The notes under the pieces are model-generated. The model made no database searches. It worked only from the letters and a program-made list of their open reading frames with translations, and was not told the DNA's origin. The position numbers and the translations under genes were made by a program. A stretch of DNA of 11,573 nucleotides from an uncultured Eubacteriales bacterium. GTDB lineage: Bacteria; Bacillota; Clostridia; TANB77; CAG-508. The stretch covers positions 1 through 11,573 of the forward strand of contig CACWHO010000023.1 of NCBI GenBank assembly GCA_902760765.1. The letters run 5' to 3'. Shown piece by piece: positions 5,577 through 11,573 of the stretch (the first letter of the stretch is position 1; each line of letters begins with the position of its first letter).

Positions 5577-7241
5577 TGTTTTTATATTTTTAACATCTCG
5601 CTGAAAAGCTTTTTCTAATTCATTTGCATTTGTTGGAATACTAATTATTCCAATTCCTGCATAATAAATATCTATTTGTTGATATCTTTTACCATCTAGT
5701 TTAGTTTGTTGATATACTAATATTTTATCAATTAATTCATTTATAATCTCTGGTGTTAATTCTTTAATGTTTGTATATTTTCTAACTTTACCTATAAATG
5801 TTGTTAAATCAATTTCTTCTTGTTTGTTTTCATCAAGAGTAATAGTTAATTCATTGATTTTTTCTTTTAATTCTTTTTGTTCTTTTTCATAATTTACAGA
5901 TAAAGTGGCAAATCTATCATCTGTAATTTTACCAGAAATACTATCTTCGTAAATATGCTGTATTAAATTATCAATATCCTTTACTCTTTTTTCATATTGA
6001 GATAATAATTTTTTGTTAGCATTAAATTCTTTTTGCTGTTCTTCTAGTGAAGCATCTAGTTTATTCTGTATAAATAAATCTTCAAAAGAGGATATATAAG
6101 ATATTGCTTTTTTTACATTATCAAACACTAATTCTCTTAATGCATAGTCTTTTATATTATGGCTTGTACAAGATTTGGTGGAATTATTTTTGTAATTTGA
6201 ACATCTATAAAAATCTTTATCAGGTGTAAATTTATTAGATGTGCAATAATATAATTTGGCTCCACAATCTTTGCAAAATAGATGACCAGCAAATATACTT
6301 TGTTTCCCTGTTTTTGTAGGTCTTCGTTTATTTTTTCTTATTCTTTGCACAGTATTCCAAGTTTCCTCATCGATTATTGGTTCGTGATGATTTTTAAAAA
6401 TCTTCCAACTTTCTTTTGGTAAATCTATTTTTGTATGGTCTTTGAAAGATCTTTGTGTTGACCTAAAATTTACTGTATCTCCAATATATTCTTGTCTATC
6501 TAGTATATTATTGATTGTATCAGAGTTCCAATAATTTTTAACTTCTTGCACCTTTGTTGTTGTTTTTCTCCCTATGCTATTGTAATATTCTGTTGGTGTC
6601 ATTATTCCTTCTTCTTTGAGTTTCCTTGCAATTTGTGTAGTTCCATAACCTTGTATGCAAAGAGTATAGATTTTTCTTACAACTTTGGCTGCAGGTTCAT
6701 CTACTAACCACTTATTTTTGTCTTCTTTATCTTTAATATATCCATAGGGTAGATATGTTGTAAGTGGTATTCCTGAATTACCTTTGTTTTTGAATACTGC
6801 TCTAACTTTCTGACTTGTGTTTTTTGCGTGCATTTCATTGAACCAATCCTGTATAGGCAAGAAGTCATTTAGTCCTTTGTCTGTATCAATATTATCCATT
6901 ATTGCAATATATCTAATATTTAGCCTTACAAAATCTTCTTCTAATAATTGTCCTACTATAAGTCTATTTCTGCCAAGTCTTGAATGGTCTTTTACAATTA
7001 TTGTACTGATTTTTCCACTTTCAGCAAGTTCCATCATTTCCATAAAGGCAGGTCTTGTAAAAGTAGTACCAGAATAGCCATCATCTATAAATGTTCTAGT
7101 GTTAAAAAAATTATTGTCTTTGGCATATTTACTTAAAATTGATTTTTGATTTTTAATACTATTGCTTTCTCCTGCTAATTCATCATCTCTTGATAAACGG
7201 CAGTATAAAGCTACTATTTTCTCATTATTTGACTGTCCCAT
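5571..7241 (-). CDS. Large serine recombinase (integrase/excisionase), 556 aa
   Basis: It catalyses excision and integration of the element by double-strand cleavage and a 5' phosphoserine link. The resolvase domain (1 to about 150) has nucleophile S17 in YCRLSRDD and the active-site arginines R88 and R91 in KDHSRLGRN. The recombinase domain follows: PYGYIKDKEDKNKWLVDE, GTTQIARKLKEEGIMTP and ILDRQEYIGDTVNF. A zinc ribbon is formed by C323, C326, C347 and C358. A coiled coil covers about 395-475, and the tail resembles DUF4368-type C-termini of Clostridia recombinases. ATG 7241 is chosen for the AAGGAAAGGAGAG site upstream; the frame is open to 7289 but without a comparable site. It converges on rplT and its stop lies inside the shared terminator. 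It looks intact, so the element could still be mobile. Confidence 0.92.
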   Translation of the reverse strand: MGQSNNEKIVALYCRLSRDDELAGESNSIKNQKSILSKYAKDNNFFNTRTFIDDGYSGTTFTRPAFMEMMELAESGKISTIIVKDHSRLGRNRLIVGQLLEEDFVRLNIRYIAIMDNIDTDKGLNDFLPIQDWFNEMHAKNTSQKVRAVFKNKGNSGIPLTTYLPYGYIKDKEDKNKWLVDEPAAKVVRKIYTLCIQGYGTTQIARKLKEEGIMTPTEYYNSIGRKTTTKVQEVKNYWNSDTINNILDRQEYIGDTVNFRSTQRSFKDHTKIDLPKESWKIFKNHHEPIIDEETWNTVQRIRKNKRRPTKTGKQSIFAGHLFCKDCGAKLYYCTSNKFTPDKDFYRCSNYKNNSTKSCTSHNIKDYALRELVFDNVKKAISYISSFEDLFIQNKLDASLEEQQKEFNANKKLLSQYEKRVKDIDNLIQHIYEDSISGKITDDRFATLSVNYEKEQKELKEKINELTITLDENKQEEIDLTTFIGKVRKYTNIKELTPEIINELIDKILVYQQTKLDGKRYQQIDIYYAGIGIISIPTNANELEKAFQRDVKNIKTA

Positions 7242-7266
7242 TAAATCTCTCCTTTCCTTAGACAGC

Positions 7267-7339
7267 CGAATATGATATAAATTATACAAAGTTTAATTTG
7301 TAGTGTTCACATAATACCATATTCGTTATTTCATTTCAA
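7267..7339 (-). promoter_or_regulatory. Recombinase promoter with an 8-bp inverted repeat
   Basis: Read on the - strand, TTGAAA (7339-7334) and TATTAT (7316-7311) are 17 nt apart, with a start expected near 7304. CGAATATG at 7267-7274 is the exact reverse complement of CATATTCG at 7318-7325. One copy lies in the promoter spacer and the other just before the recombinase ribosome binding site. The transcript would contain only the second copy, so a DNA operator is more plausible than an RNA hairpin. This separates the recombinase from the mob transcription unit. The rest of the intergenic stretch 7340-7416 is AT-rich with a TTAAAAAATTTTTTAA palindrome, which could be a weak terminator of the mob unit. 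Confidence 0.5.
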
Positions 7340-7416
7340 GTGCCTTTTAAAAAATTTTTTAAGATTTTTTTATCATTCTCTCGATTTTTTGCAAAATACT
7401 TTCTTGTGAGTCATCA

Positions 7417-7614
7417 TTAAAATAGGCATTTACTGCCGTTTATTTCTTTTTCAAAGTTCAAATTATTTTCGATAAGGATTTTATCTCTAAAATATTGTAA
7501 TCGTTCTTCTTTTGTCATTTTACTTAATTTTGAATAATACTCTTGTTTTGCTTTTTCAATGTGTTTATATTCTTCGCCTGTTAATTCTAATTTATAAACA
7601 ATATTATCTTGCAT
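7417..7614 (-). CDS. Small charged hypothetical protein overlapping mob, 65 aa
   Basis: Not recognised. The sequence is hydrophilic and probably helical (GEEYKHIEKAKQEYYSKL, KMTKEERLQYFRDKILIE) with no membrane segment and no obvious DNA-binding motif. The ATG at 7614 lies 6 nt after a strong GGAGGT (7626-7621) inside the end of mob, and the gene overlaps the mob reading frame by 11 nt, so translation is probably coupled. An in-frame GTG at 7617 would be only 3 nt from that site. Its position between relaxase and recombinase suggests an accessory or control role, but this is inference from context only. Confidence 0.65.
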   Translation of the reverse strand: MQDNIVYKLELTGEEYKHIEKAKQEYYSKLSKMTKEERLQYFRDKILIENNLNFEKEINGSKCLF

Positions 7615-8963
7615 CACGCGACCTCCTTTTCTTAGATTTCTCTAACTTAGGAGATGGCTTTGGCTTTCGTGAATTATATAATTTTTCTAATCTTTCTTGT
7701 TCTAGTTTTCTAATTCGTTCTTGTTCTCTAAATATTATATCTTTCAAAAAGTCTGTAACTTTTTGTGGTGCAATTTTAACAGCTTCTATAAAATCTTTTG
7801 TTTTTTCTTGTAAGTCTTCAAATTTCTGTTTCCAACTATAAACAGATTCTAGCAAATTATTTACTCTTGTTTCTAAATTTTTTATAATTCTGTCTGCTGA
7901 TATTCCTTTTCTAGCAAGATTTATAAGTGTTTCAAACTTATCTTTTTCAATTTCTACTTTTTTAGAAAATCGTTTTTGTTTTCCAAAATTGTCTAATTCG
8001 TCAATAGTTGTAGTGTAATTTGCATATTCATCAAGTTTGGTTTCTATTTTAGCAATTTCATCTTGTTTGCTATCTATTTCAAATTGCTTATTATTAAGTT
8101 CTATTTGCTTATTTTCTAATTCTTGCTGTTTATTTTCAATTTCTGTTTCTTTACTATAAACCTTTTCTTTTAAATTTTCTAATCTATCATTTTCTTTTTT
8201 AATCTTATAATTCAAATTATCTAAATGTTCATTTGTAGAGCCTTTTACACCTCTTATAAATCCTCTGTAACCACTATCTGACATATATTGAAAAAATCTG
8301 TCTTGTAGTAAGCTATATGATTTAATTAGTATAGGCTTTCCGTTTTTTATCATATAGAGGATTACCAAAATTATCTGTTGCTTTTTCAGATTTCCACTTT
8401 TTACTATGACTTACTTGATTTATAACCTCTTTTACTTTTCCTACTAATTCTTTATATTTACACCTTTTAGAATATTTAATTTCTTTTCTTACAACAGGGA
8501 GGGCTATTACGTGTAAATGATAATGGTATATTGGTTTTCCATATTTTTCTGTAAGTGCAACATTTAATTCATCTGCGTGCATAACTGCTTGTAAAATATT
8601 TTCTGAACCCATTTCTTTTTCTGCAAAATGAAATGCTTTCTCATAAAATTCTGCAAATTCATAACCACCATTTTGTTCAAAGTATTCAGAATTAATATCA
8701 AAAACAAGTTCATCAAATATTTTCGCATTTTCTTTTAATCCTCGGAGTGATATTTGTCCATTTGCAACCATTTCTTTTACTTTTTCATTTAAGGTAGTAT
8801 CACATTGTTTGTAATATACATTGTTGTGTGTTTGTGATAGATCCACATTCATATTAGAATAGGTTTCATTTTTTCTTGCATTGTGTTTTTCAAATTTACT
8901 AATGTTATCTCTAGTATGAGTAACTACTCTAGCTACTGAATAATTTGTTTTTAAATCATCCAT
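7604..8963 (-). pseudogene. mob: MobV (Mob/Pre) relaxase, frameshifted in an A6 run
   Basis: MobV relaxases nick oriT and pilot one strand during conjugal mobilization. The N-terminal part (ATG 8963, GAAAGG 7 nt upstream) has the family motifs: FEKHNARKNETYSNMNVDLS (motif I), MHADELNVALTEKYGKP and then YHYHLHVIALPV (HxDE and HxH metal site), and VKEVINQVSHSKKWKSEK. This frame ends at 8322 after NPLYDKK. The expected continuation, NGKPILIKSYSLLQDRFFQY then GYRGFIRGVKGSTNEHLDNL, lies in another frame and runs to the stop at 7604 as a long coiled coil. Removing one base from the six-T run at 8343-8348 (AAAAAA in the gene) joins the parts into roughly 450 aa, typical of the family. The first fragment (213 aa) still holds the whole catalytic domain, so partial function is possible. 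A sequencing error in the homopolymer is an alternative. Confidence 0.88.
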
Positions 8964-8975
8964 AGAAAATCCTTT

Positions 8976-8990
8976 CTTGCAGGTAGCAAG
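8976..8990 (-). promoter_or_regulatory. Hairpin at the mob ribosome binding site with a kissing partner at 9210-9222
   Basis: CTTGC-AGGTA-GCAAG forms a 5-bp, 5-nt-loop hairpin directly upstream of the mob Shine-Dalgarno sequence (8976-8971). Its loop (AGGTA, 8981-8985) is the exact complement of the loop TACCT (9214-9218) of another hairpin about 230 nt away. The complementarity covers 9 bases in all (8979-8987 with 9212-9220). This could be a kissing interaction in the mob leader RNA. Confidence 0.5.
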
Positions 8991-9012
8991 AGGAGACCAC
9001 ATAGGAACTGCT

Positions 9013-9075
9013 GTTATGCAACTTTCTTTGAAAGTGCATAACCCACTATGACACTTTCAAACTTCGTTTGCAAAG
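9013..9075 (-). other. Candidate MobV-type origin of transfer (oriT)
   Basis: On the - strand, TAGTGGG/TTA at 9048-9039 matches the pMV158-type MobV nick region (TAGTGTG/TTA), which predicts a nick between 9042 and 9041. The predicted nick lies at the edge of the loop of an 11-bp hairpin with one bulge (9030-9040 with 9047-9058). A second hairpin of 13 bp (9013-9026 with 9030-9042) uses the same middle arm, so the two exclude each other. A third, CAAAC with GTTTG (9058-9070), adjoins. It lies about 50-110 bases upstream of mob on the coding strand, as usual for MobV elements. The nick position is inferred, not demonstrated. Confidence 0.7.
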
Positions 9076-9079
9076 ATGT

Positions 9080-9515
9080 CGTGGGCTCCTAGCGGAGGGC
9101 TCATAAATTATCTCGTTTACACTCAATAATTTATGCTTTGGCTTCGCCAAAGTCAAAATAACATTTTCACTTTAGTTCAAATATTATTTTGATACTGAAA
9201 AATTTTATCTAGCTACCTGCTATATAAATTTTTTCAGCGATTTTTTGCTATGTTATAAACACAACAAAAAATCGACTAGGAATGACAAATAAAATTAGCA
9301 ACAAAACAAATGCTATACAAAATATAGCCTTGTTCTAATCTTATTTGCACATCTCTCGCCGATATTATTTCAATGGATATTCTTACTATTATTATATATA
9401 ATCCTCACTTTTGGCATTTCCAGAGCGAGCCACTGAATAAAGGACAACCTACTGCTTTGTCGAGCGCTCATTATGTGCGAATCATTATTTAATTTTTCAG
9501 TGTATTATAAAATAC
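9080..9515 (-). ncRNA. Large structured non-coding region, possible RNA or ssDNA structure
   Basis: This gene-free stretch follows a consensus - strand promoter and is packed with consecutive stems: 9102-9111 with 9126-9135 (10 bp); 9136-9142 with 9146-9152 (7 bp, 3-nt loop); 9153-9161 with 9184-9192 (9 bp); 9195-9208 with 9224-9237 (13 of 14), capped by TAGC/GCTA around TACCT; 9238-9247 with 9265-9274 (10 bp); 9286-9298 with 9335-9347 (12 of 13), enclosing 9305-9309 with 9330-9334 and 9312-9317 with 9323-9328. At the 5' end of the - strand transcript, 9423-9427 pairs with 9465-9469 around an inner stem 9443-9447/9457-9461, and 9431-9437 pairs with 9496-9502, which would cross it. GC-rich islands inside AT-rich DNA also suggest conserved structure. 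I cannot assign an RNA family. It could be an independent RNA, the mob leader, or a DNA structure used in transfer or replication. Confidence 0.55.
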
Positions 9516-9521
9516 ATATAT

Positions 9522-9550
9522 TTTATATCATAGTTTTATGTAAATGTCAA
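9522..9550 (-). promoter_or_regulatory. Consensus promoter driving the structured region and mob
   Basis: Read on the - strand, a perfect TTGACA (9550-9545) is followed after 17 nt by TATAAA (9527-9522). Transcription would begin near 9515, precisely where the structured region begins, about 550 nt upstream of the mob start codon. Confidence 0.75.
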
Positions 9551-9578
9551 GGAAAATTGAAAAATTTAAGCATTACCA

Positions 9579-9607
9579 TTGAGAAAAATGTAATTTTGTG
9601 ATATAAA
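9579..9607 (+). promoter_or_regulatory. Promoter of the alpha/beta hydrolase gene
   Basis: TTGAGA (9579-9584) and TATAAA (9602-9607) are 17 nt apart, with a start near 9614. It is back to back with the - strand promoter; the two -35 boxes are only 28 nt apart. Confidence 0.65.
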
Positions 9608-9649
9608 TTAGCTATAGAAGTAAAAGCAATTAAAGATAAGAGGTTAAAA

Positions 9650-10414
9650 ATGGAAAAGAATATAGATATATATAATAAAATAGAAAATTGTAATATAAAG
9701 TCAAAGATATTTTTTGAGGATTCAAACAAAAAAAAAGATAAAATTTTTATATTTTGTCATGGCTTTTGTAGCGGAAAAGGAAGCAATTCTGTAAAAATCG
9801 TATCAAATATGCTTTTAGAATATGGAATTCCATCTATTTCATTTGATTTTCCAGGACATATAGATAGTGTGCAAGGAACAGATAAGTTAAATGTAGATGT
9901 ATGTATTTCATATATTAATTCTGTTATTGAATATGTGAAAGAAAATTTTGGAAGTGATATAAAGATATCTTTTTATGCTATTAGTTTTGGAGCTTATATT
10001 TTATTAAATAAACTAATAGGAGATATTTCATATTACGATAATATAGTTTTAAGGTCACCAGCCTTTAATATGAAAGACATTTTAGTTAAATCGTTATTAA
10101 AGGAGTCTTTTGAACAGTATAAAAAGAATGGAAAATCTAGGGCTGGACATGGTGGAAAAATAGAAGTTCCATATTCTTTTTATGAGGATTTAGCAAATCA
10201 TAACTTATATAACGATTACAAGGAAAAAAGAAAAATTTTAATACTTCAAGGTGAACAAGATGATACTGCACCAATTGAAGATACTTATAGATTTATACAA
10301 AATAAACCAGAAATTGAGCTTATAAAAATTAAAAATGTTAAACATCATATGGAGCCACAAGAAATTTCACAAAGTACAGAAATGATGCTTAAAAGATTAA
10401 ATATCAAGAGTTGA
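9650..10414 (+). CDS. Alpha/beta-hydrolase fold protein (serine hydrolase), 254 aa
   Basis: Probably a cytoplasmic esterase or peptidase-like hydrolase; the substrate is unknown. The oxyanion-hole motif is CHGFCSGKGS (36-45). The nucleophile elbow is ISFYAISFGAY with S112, where alanine replaces the first glycine of GxSxG. The acid is D204 or D205 in LQGEQDDTAP, and the base H232 or H233 in VKHHMEP. FDFPGHIDS (65-73) is the usual loop after the third strand. No signal peptide is seen. The start at 9650 has AAGAGG (9638-9643) 6 nt upstream. It is the first + strand gene after the mobile element; whether it is cargo or the original neighbour of rplT cannot be told from this window. Confidence 0.88.
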   Translation: MEKNIDIYNKIENCNIKSKIFFEDSNKKKDKIFIFCHGFCSGKGSNSVKIVSNMLLEYGIPSISFDFPGHIDSVQGTDKLNVDVCISYINSVIEYVKENFGSDIKISFYAISFGAYILLNKLIGDISYYDNIVLRSPAFNMKDILVKSLLKESFEQYKKNGKSRAGHGGKIEVPYSFYEDLANHNLYNDYKEKRKILILQGEQDDTAPIEDTYRFIQNKPEIELIKIKNVKHHMEPQEISQSTEMMLKRLNIKS

Positions 10415-10439
10415 CATAAATTGGTAAAAATGGTATAAT
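10411..10439 (+). promoter_or_regulatory. Consensus promoter of the WG-repeat/HIT-like gene
   Basis: A perfect TTGACA (10411-10416) and a perfect TATAAT (10434-10439) are exactly 17 nt apart. The -35 box contains the TGA stop codon of the hydrolase gene. The start near 10446 gives a leader of about 70 nt with no clear structure. Confidence 0.85.
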
Positions 10440-10516
10440 AGACATGTAGTTTTTACTATATTTAGCTAATTAACTTCTATCTTTAATTTAAACATATTAC
10501 CTAAGGAGGTCAATTT

Positions 10517-11263
10517 ATGTTATACACAATGAAAGAAAAACTTGGTAAATGGGGATTTGTAAATCAAAATGGTGAACCAATTTGTGAATTTATTTACGAT
10601 GAGGTGCGGAGCTTTTCCGAAGGACTTGCAGCAGTCAGAGTAAATGACAAATGGGGATACATTAATGAAGATGGAGCTGAAATCTGTGAAATCAGATATG
10701 ATGCTGTAGGAGATTTTCAGAGTAAACTTGGAGTTGTTGAAAAAGAAGGTAAAAAATGTTATTTAAATATGAATGGTGAAGAGGTCGCTGTTACAAACTT
10801 CATGAATGAAGAAATGGTTTTTGAAGGTTGTAAGAGTTGTGCAATTGGAAATCATACAATTACAAATTTGCCTGGTGGATATTTGTATGAAGATGATTTT
10901 ATTAATGTAACAATAGATCCAGAAGTTCCAATTCGCGGTTTCATTGTTATAGGAATCAACAAACATGTATCTACAACAACTCAGCTTACAAGGGAAGAAA
11001 GAATTCAAATAGAGGATATTACTAACAAAGTAAAACTTGCCTTAGAGCATTTTGGAGCAAAAAATATTCTTTTATTTGAGGACGGCTTCTCCGAGCATTA
11101 CAGAAGATGGGTTATTCCTTCCGATGATTGGATGTTTCAGTTTGGTCGTGGAAAAAACCTTAAACAGATTACAATGTATGCAAAGAAAAACATGAGTGAT
11201 GAGCAAAAGAAAGAAATTCTTTTGTTCGCAGAACAAATAAAAGTTTTTTTGAGGTCTAATTAG
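10517..11263 (+). CDS. WG-repeat protein with a degenerate HIT-like C-terminal domain, 248 aa
   Basis: The N-terminus holds WG (KWG) beta repeats: GKWGFVNQNGEPI (about 10-22), DKWGYINEDGAEI (about 44-56), and a decayed third copy, KKCYLNMNGEEV (about 79-90). From about residue 120 the sequence resembles the HIT fold of nucleotide hydrolases and transferases: RGFIVIGINKHVSTTTQLT corresponds to the HIT strand and the conserved His before helix 1. EHYRRWVIPSDDW aligns with the HxHxHxxP histidine triad, but only the first His remains, so the usual AMP-transfer chemistry is probably lost. AAGGAGGT (10503-10510), 6 nt before the ATG, is nearly perfect. Codons such as GCG, CGG, TCC and GTC are commoner than in neighbouring genes, a hint of different origin. 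The WG call is firm; the HIT relation is inferred from motif order. Confidence 0.75.
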   Translation: MLYTMKEKLGKWGFVNQNGEPICEFIYDEVRSFSEGLAAVRVNDKWGYINEDGAEICEIRYDAVGDFQSKLGVVEKEGKKCYLNMNGEEVAVTNFMNEEMVFEGCKSCAIGNHTITNLPGGYLYEDDFINVTIDPEVPIRGFIVIGINKHVSTTTQLTREERIQIEDITNKVKLALEHFGAKNILLFEDGFSEHYRRWVIPSDDWMFQFGRGKNLKQITMYAKKNMSDEQKKEILLFAEQIKVFLRSN

Positions 11264-11271
11264 CTAAAAAT

Positions 11272-11292
11272 GGGGAGAATGCTATTCTCCCC
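11272..11292 (+). terminator. Hairpin terminator after the WG-repeat gene
   Basis: GGGGAGAAT (11272-11280) pairs perfectly with ATTCTCCCC (11284-11292) around a 3-nt loop, 8 nt after the stop codon. The following T content is weak (TTAAACT), so termination may be incomplete and the next gene may partly be read through. Confidence 0.65.
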
Positions 11293-11318
11293 TTAAACTA
11301 ATAAAAAGGATGTTTATT

Positions 11319-11573
11319 ATGAATTTGTATGATTATTTTAAAGAAAACATACATATGGATAAAATAAAAGAATTCAATGGCGATATGTATGAGTTAGCTT
11401 TAGTTAGATATGTTATGAAAGAAGCTTCAAAATTTTTTTATCGTGATTACACTTTCTTTTTAAATAAAGAAAATATCGATGATAGAGATACCATATATAA
11501 TAAAATAATAGATTTAAATGATATAAGAGATTTTTCAATTGTTTGCAAAAGTTATTGTAATGTAATTAAAGAA
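11319..11573 (+). CDS. Start of an unrecognised gene, cut by the window end (85 codons)
   Basis: An open frame begins at ATG 11319, with AAAGG at 11305-11309 9 nt upstream, and runs without a stop to the last base. An in-frame ATG at 11310 lies too close to that site. The visible part is acidic and probably alpha-helical (MNLYDYFKENIHMDKIKEFN, YELALVRYVMKEASKFFYRD). The end, FSIVCKSYCNVIKE, faintly recalls the Cys-bearing helix of transglutaminase-like proteases, but this is too little to assign a family. It follows the WG-repeat gene closely and has no clear promoter of its own. Confidence 0.7.
   Translation, partial: MNLYDYFKENIHMDKIKEFNGDMYELALVRYVMKEASKFFYRDYTFFLNKENIDDRDTIYNKIIDLNDIRDFSIVCKSYCNVIKE

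Larger units (their letters stand above)
5571..9560 (-). mobile_element. Compact integrative mobilizable element (serine recombinase plus MobV)
   Basis: All genes here are on the - strand, against the flanking chromosomal genes. A large serine recombinase at one end, a Mob/Pre relaxase, an oriT-like hairpin and a structured non-coding region at the other form a minimal mobilizable element. The pairing resembles Tn4451/Tn4453-type elements (TnpX plus TnpZ). The left edge is at or near the rplT terminator. The right edge is inferred to lie between the divergent promoters at 9550 and 9579. I could not find matching attachment-site repeats, so both ends are approximate. There is no resistance or other cargo gene between the recombinase and mob. 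Confidence 0.75.

Noticed and set aside
7604..8368. Independent coiled-coil gene beginning at 8368
   Set aside because: Its first residues overlap the end of the relaxase frame and the sequence is the standard Mob/Pre C-terminus, so it is a frameshifted part of mob.
9080..9515. Group II intron, retron or diversity-generating element
   Set aside because: No reverse transcriptase or intron-encoded protein lies in the window and no domain V-like motif was recognised.
9547..9729. 60-aa - strand reading frame across the hydrolase start
   Set aside because: It overlaps two good promoters and the start of a solid gene, and is low-complexity hydrophobic sequence from AT-rich DNA.
1..11573. CRISPR array, tRNA or rRNA genes
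   Set aside because: No regularly spaced repeats and no tRNA or rRNA signatures were seen on either strand.

Overview
The window is AT-rich throughout and has the gene content of a spore-forming Clostridia-type Firmicute. It carries spoIIM, xerD, a bacterial endonuclease Q, the infC-rpmI-rplT ribosomal operon with a leader attenuator, and strong AGGAGG-type ribosome binding sites. Species cannot be named from this sequence.

Layout. (1) 1-2150, + strand: a two-gene operon with a degenerate HD-GYP-like protein and a PHP-domain EndoQ DNA-repair nuclease, separated by 2 nt. (2) 2151-2467: a 141-nt nearly perfect hairpin element (2241-2381), then a 10-bp hairpin that buries the spoIIM ribosome binding site. 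(3) 2468-4073: spoIIM, broken by a single-base frameshift near 2932, then xerD. (4) 4093-5576: a consensus promoter, a leader with mutually exclusive structures and an intrinsic terminator, infC starting at an AUA codon, rpmI, rplT, and a long bidirectional terminator. (5) 5571 to about 9550, - strand: a compact integrative mobilizable element. In transcription order it has a strong promoter (9550-9522), about 430 nt of densely structured non-coding sequence, a MobV-type oriT candidate, a mob/pre relaxase gene frameshifted in an A6 run, a 65-aa ORF overlapping its end, and a large serine recombinase with its own promoter. No cargo gene is visible. (6) 9579-11573, + strand: an alpha/beta hydrolase, a protein joining WG repeats to a degenerate HIT-like domain, and the start of an unrecognised gene.

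How the parts fit. EndoQ, SpoIIM and XerD form a housekeeping, repair and sporulation block; B. subtilis has a related spoIIM-fur-xerD grouping. The infC operon looks controlled twice, by leader attenuation and by the non-canonical start codon. The mobile element lies directly against the rplT terminator: its recombinase stop codon is inside the terminator stem. MobV would nick oriT and the serine recombinase would excise and integrate, although the mob frameshift may make this copy defective.

The most unusual part is 9003-9515. It has consecutive hairpins, a possible pseudoknot, GAA-triloop hairpins and a complementary loop pair reaching the mob ribosome binding site, all downstream of a consensus promoter. 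It may be a large structured RNA, a single-stranded-DNA transfer or replication structure, or both.
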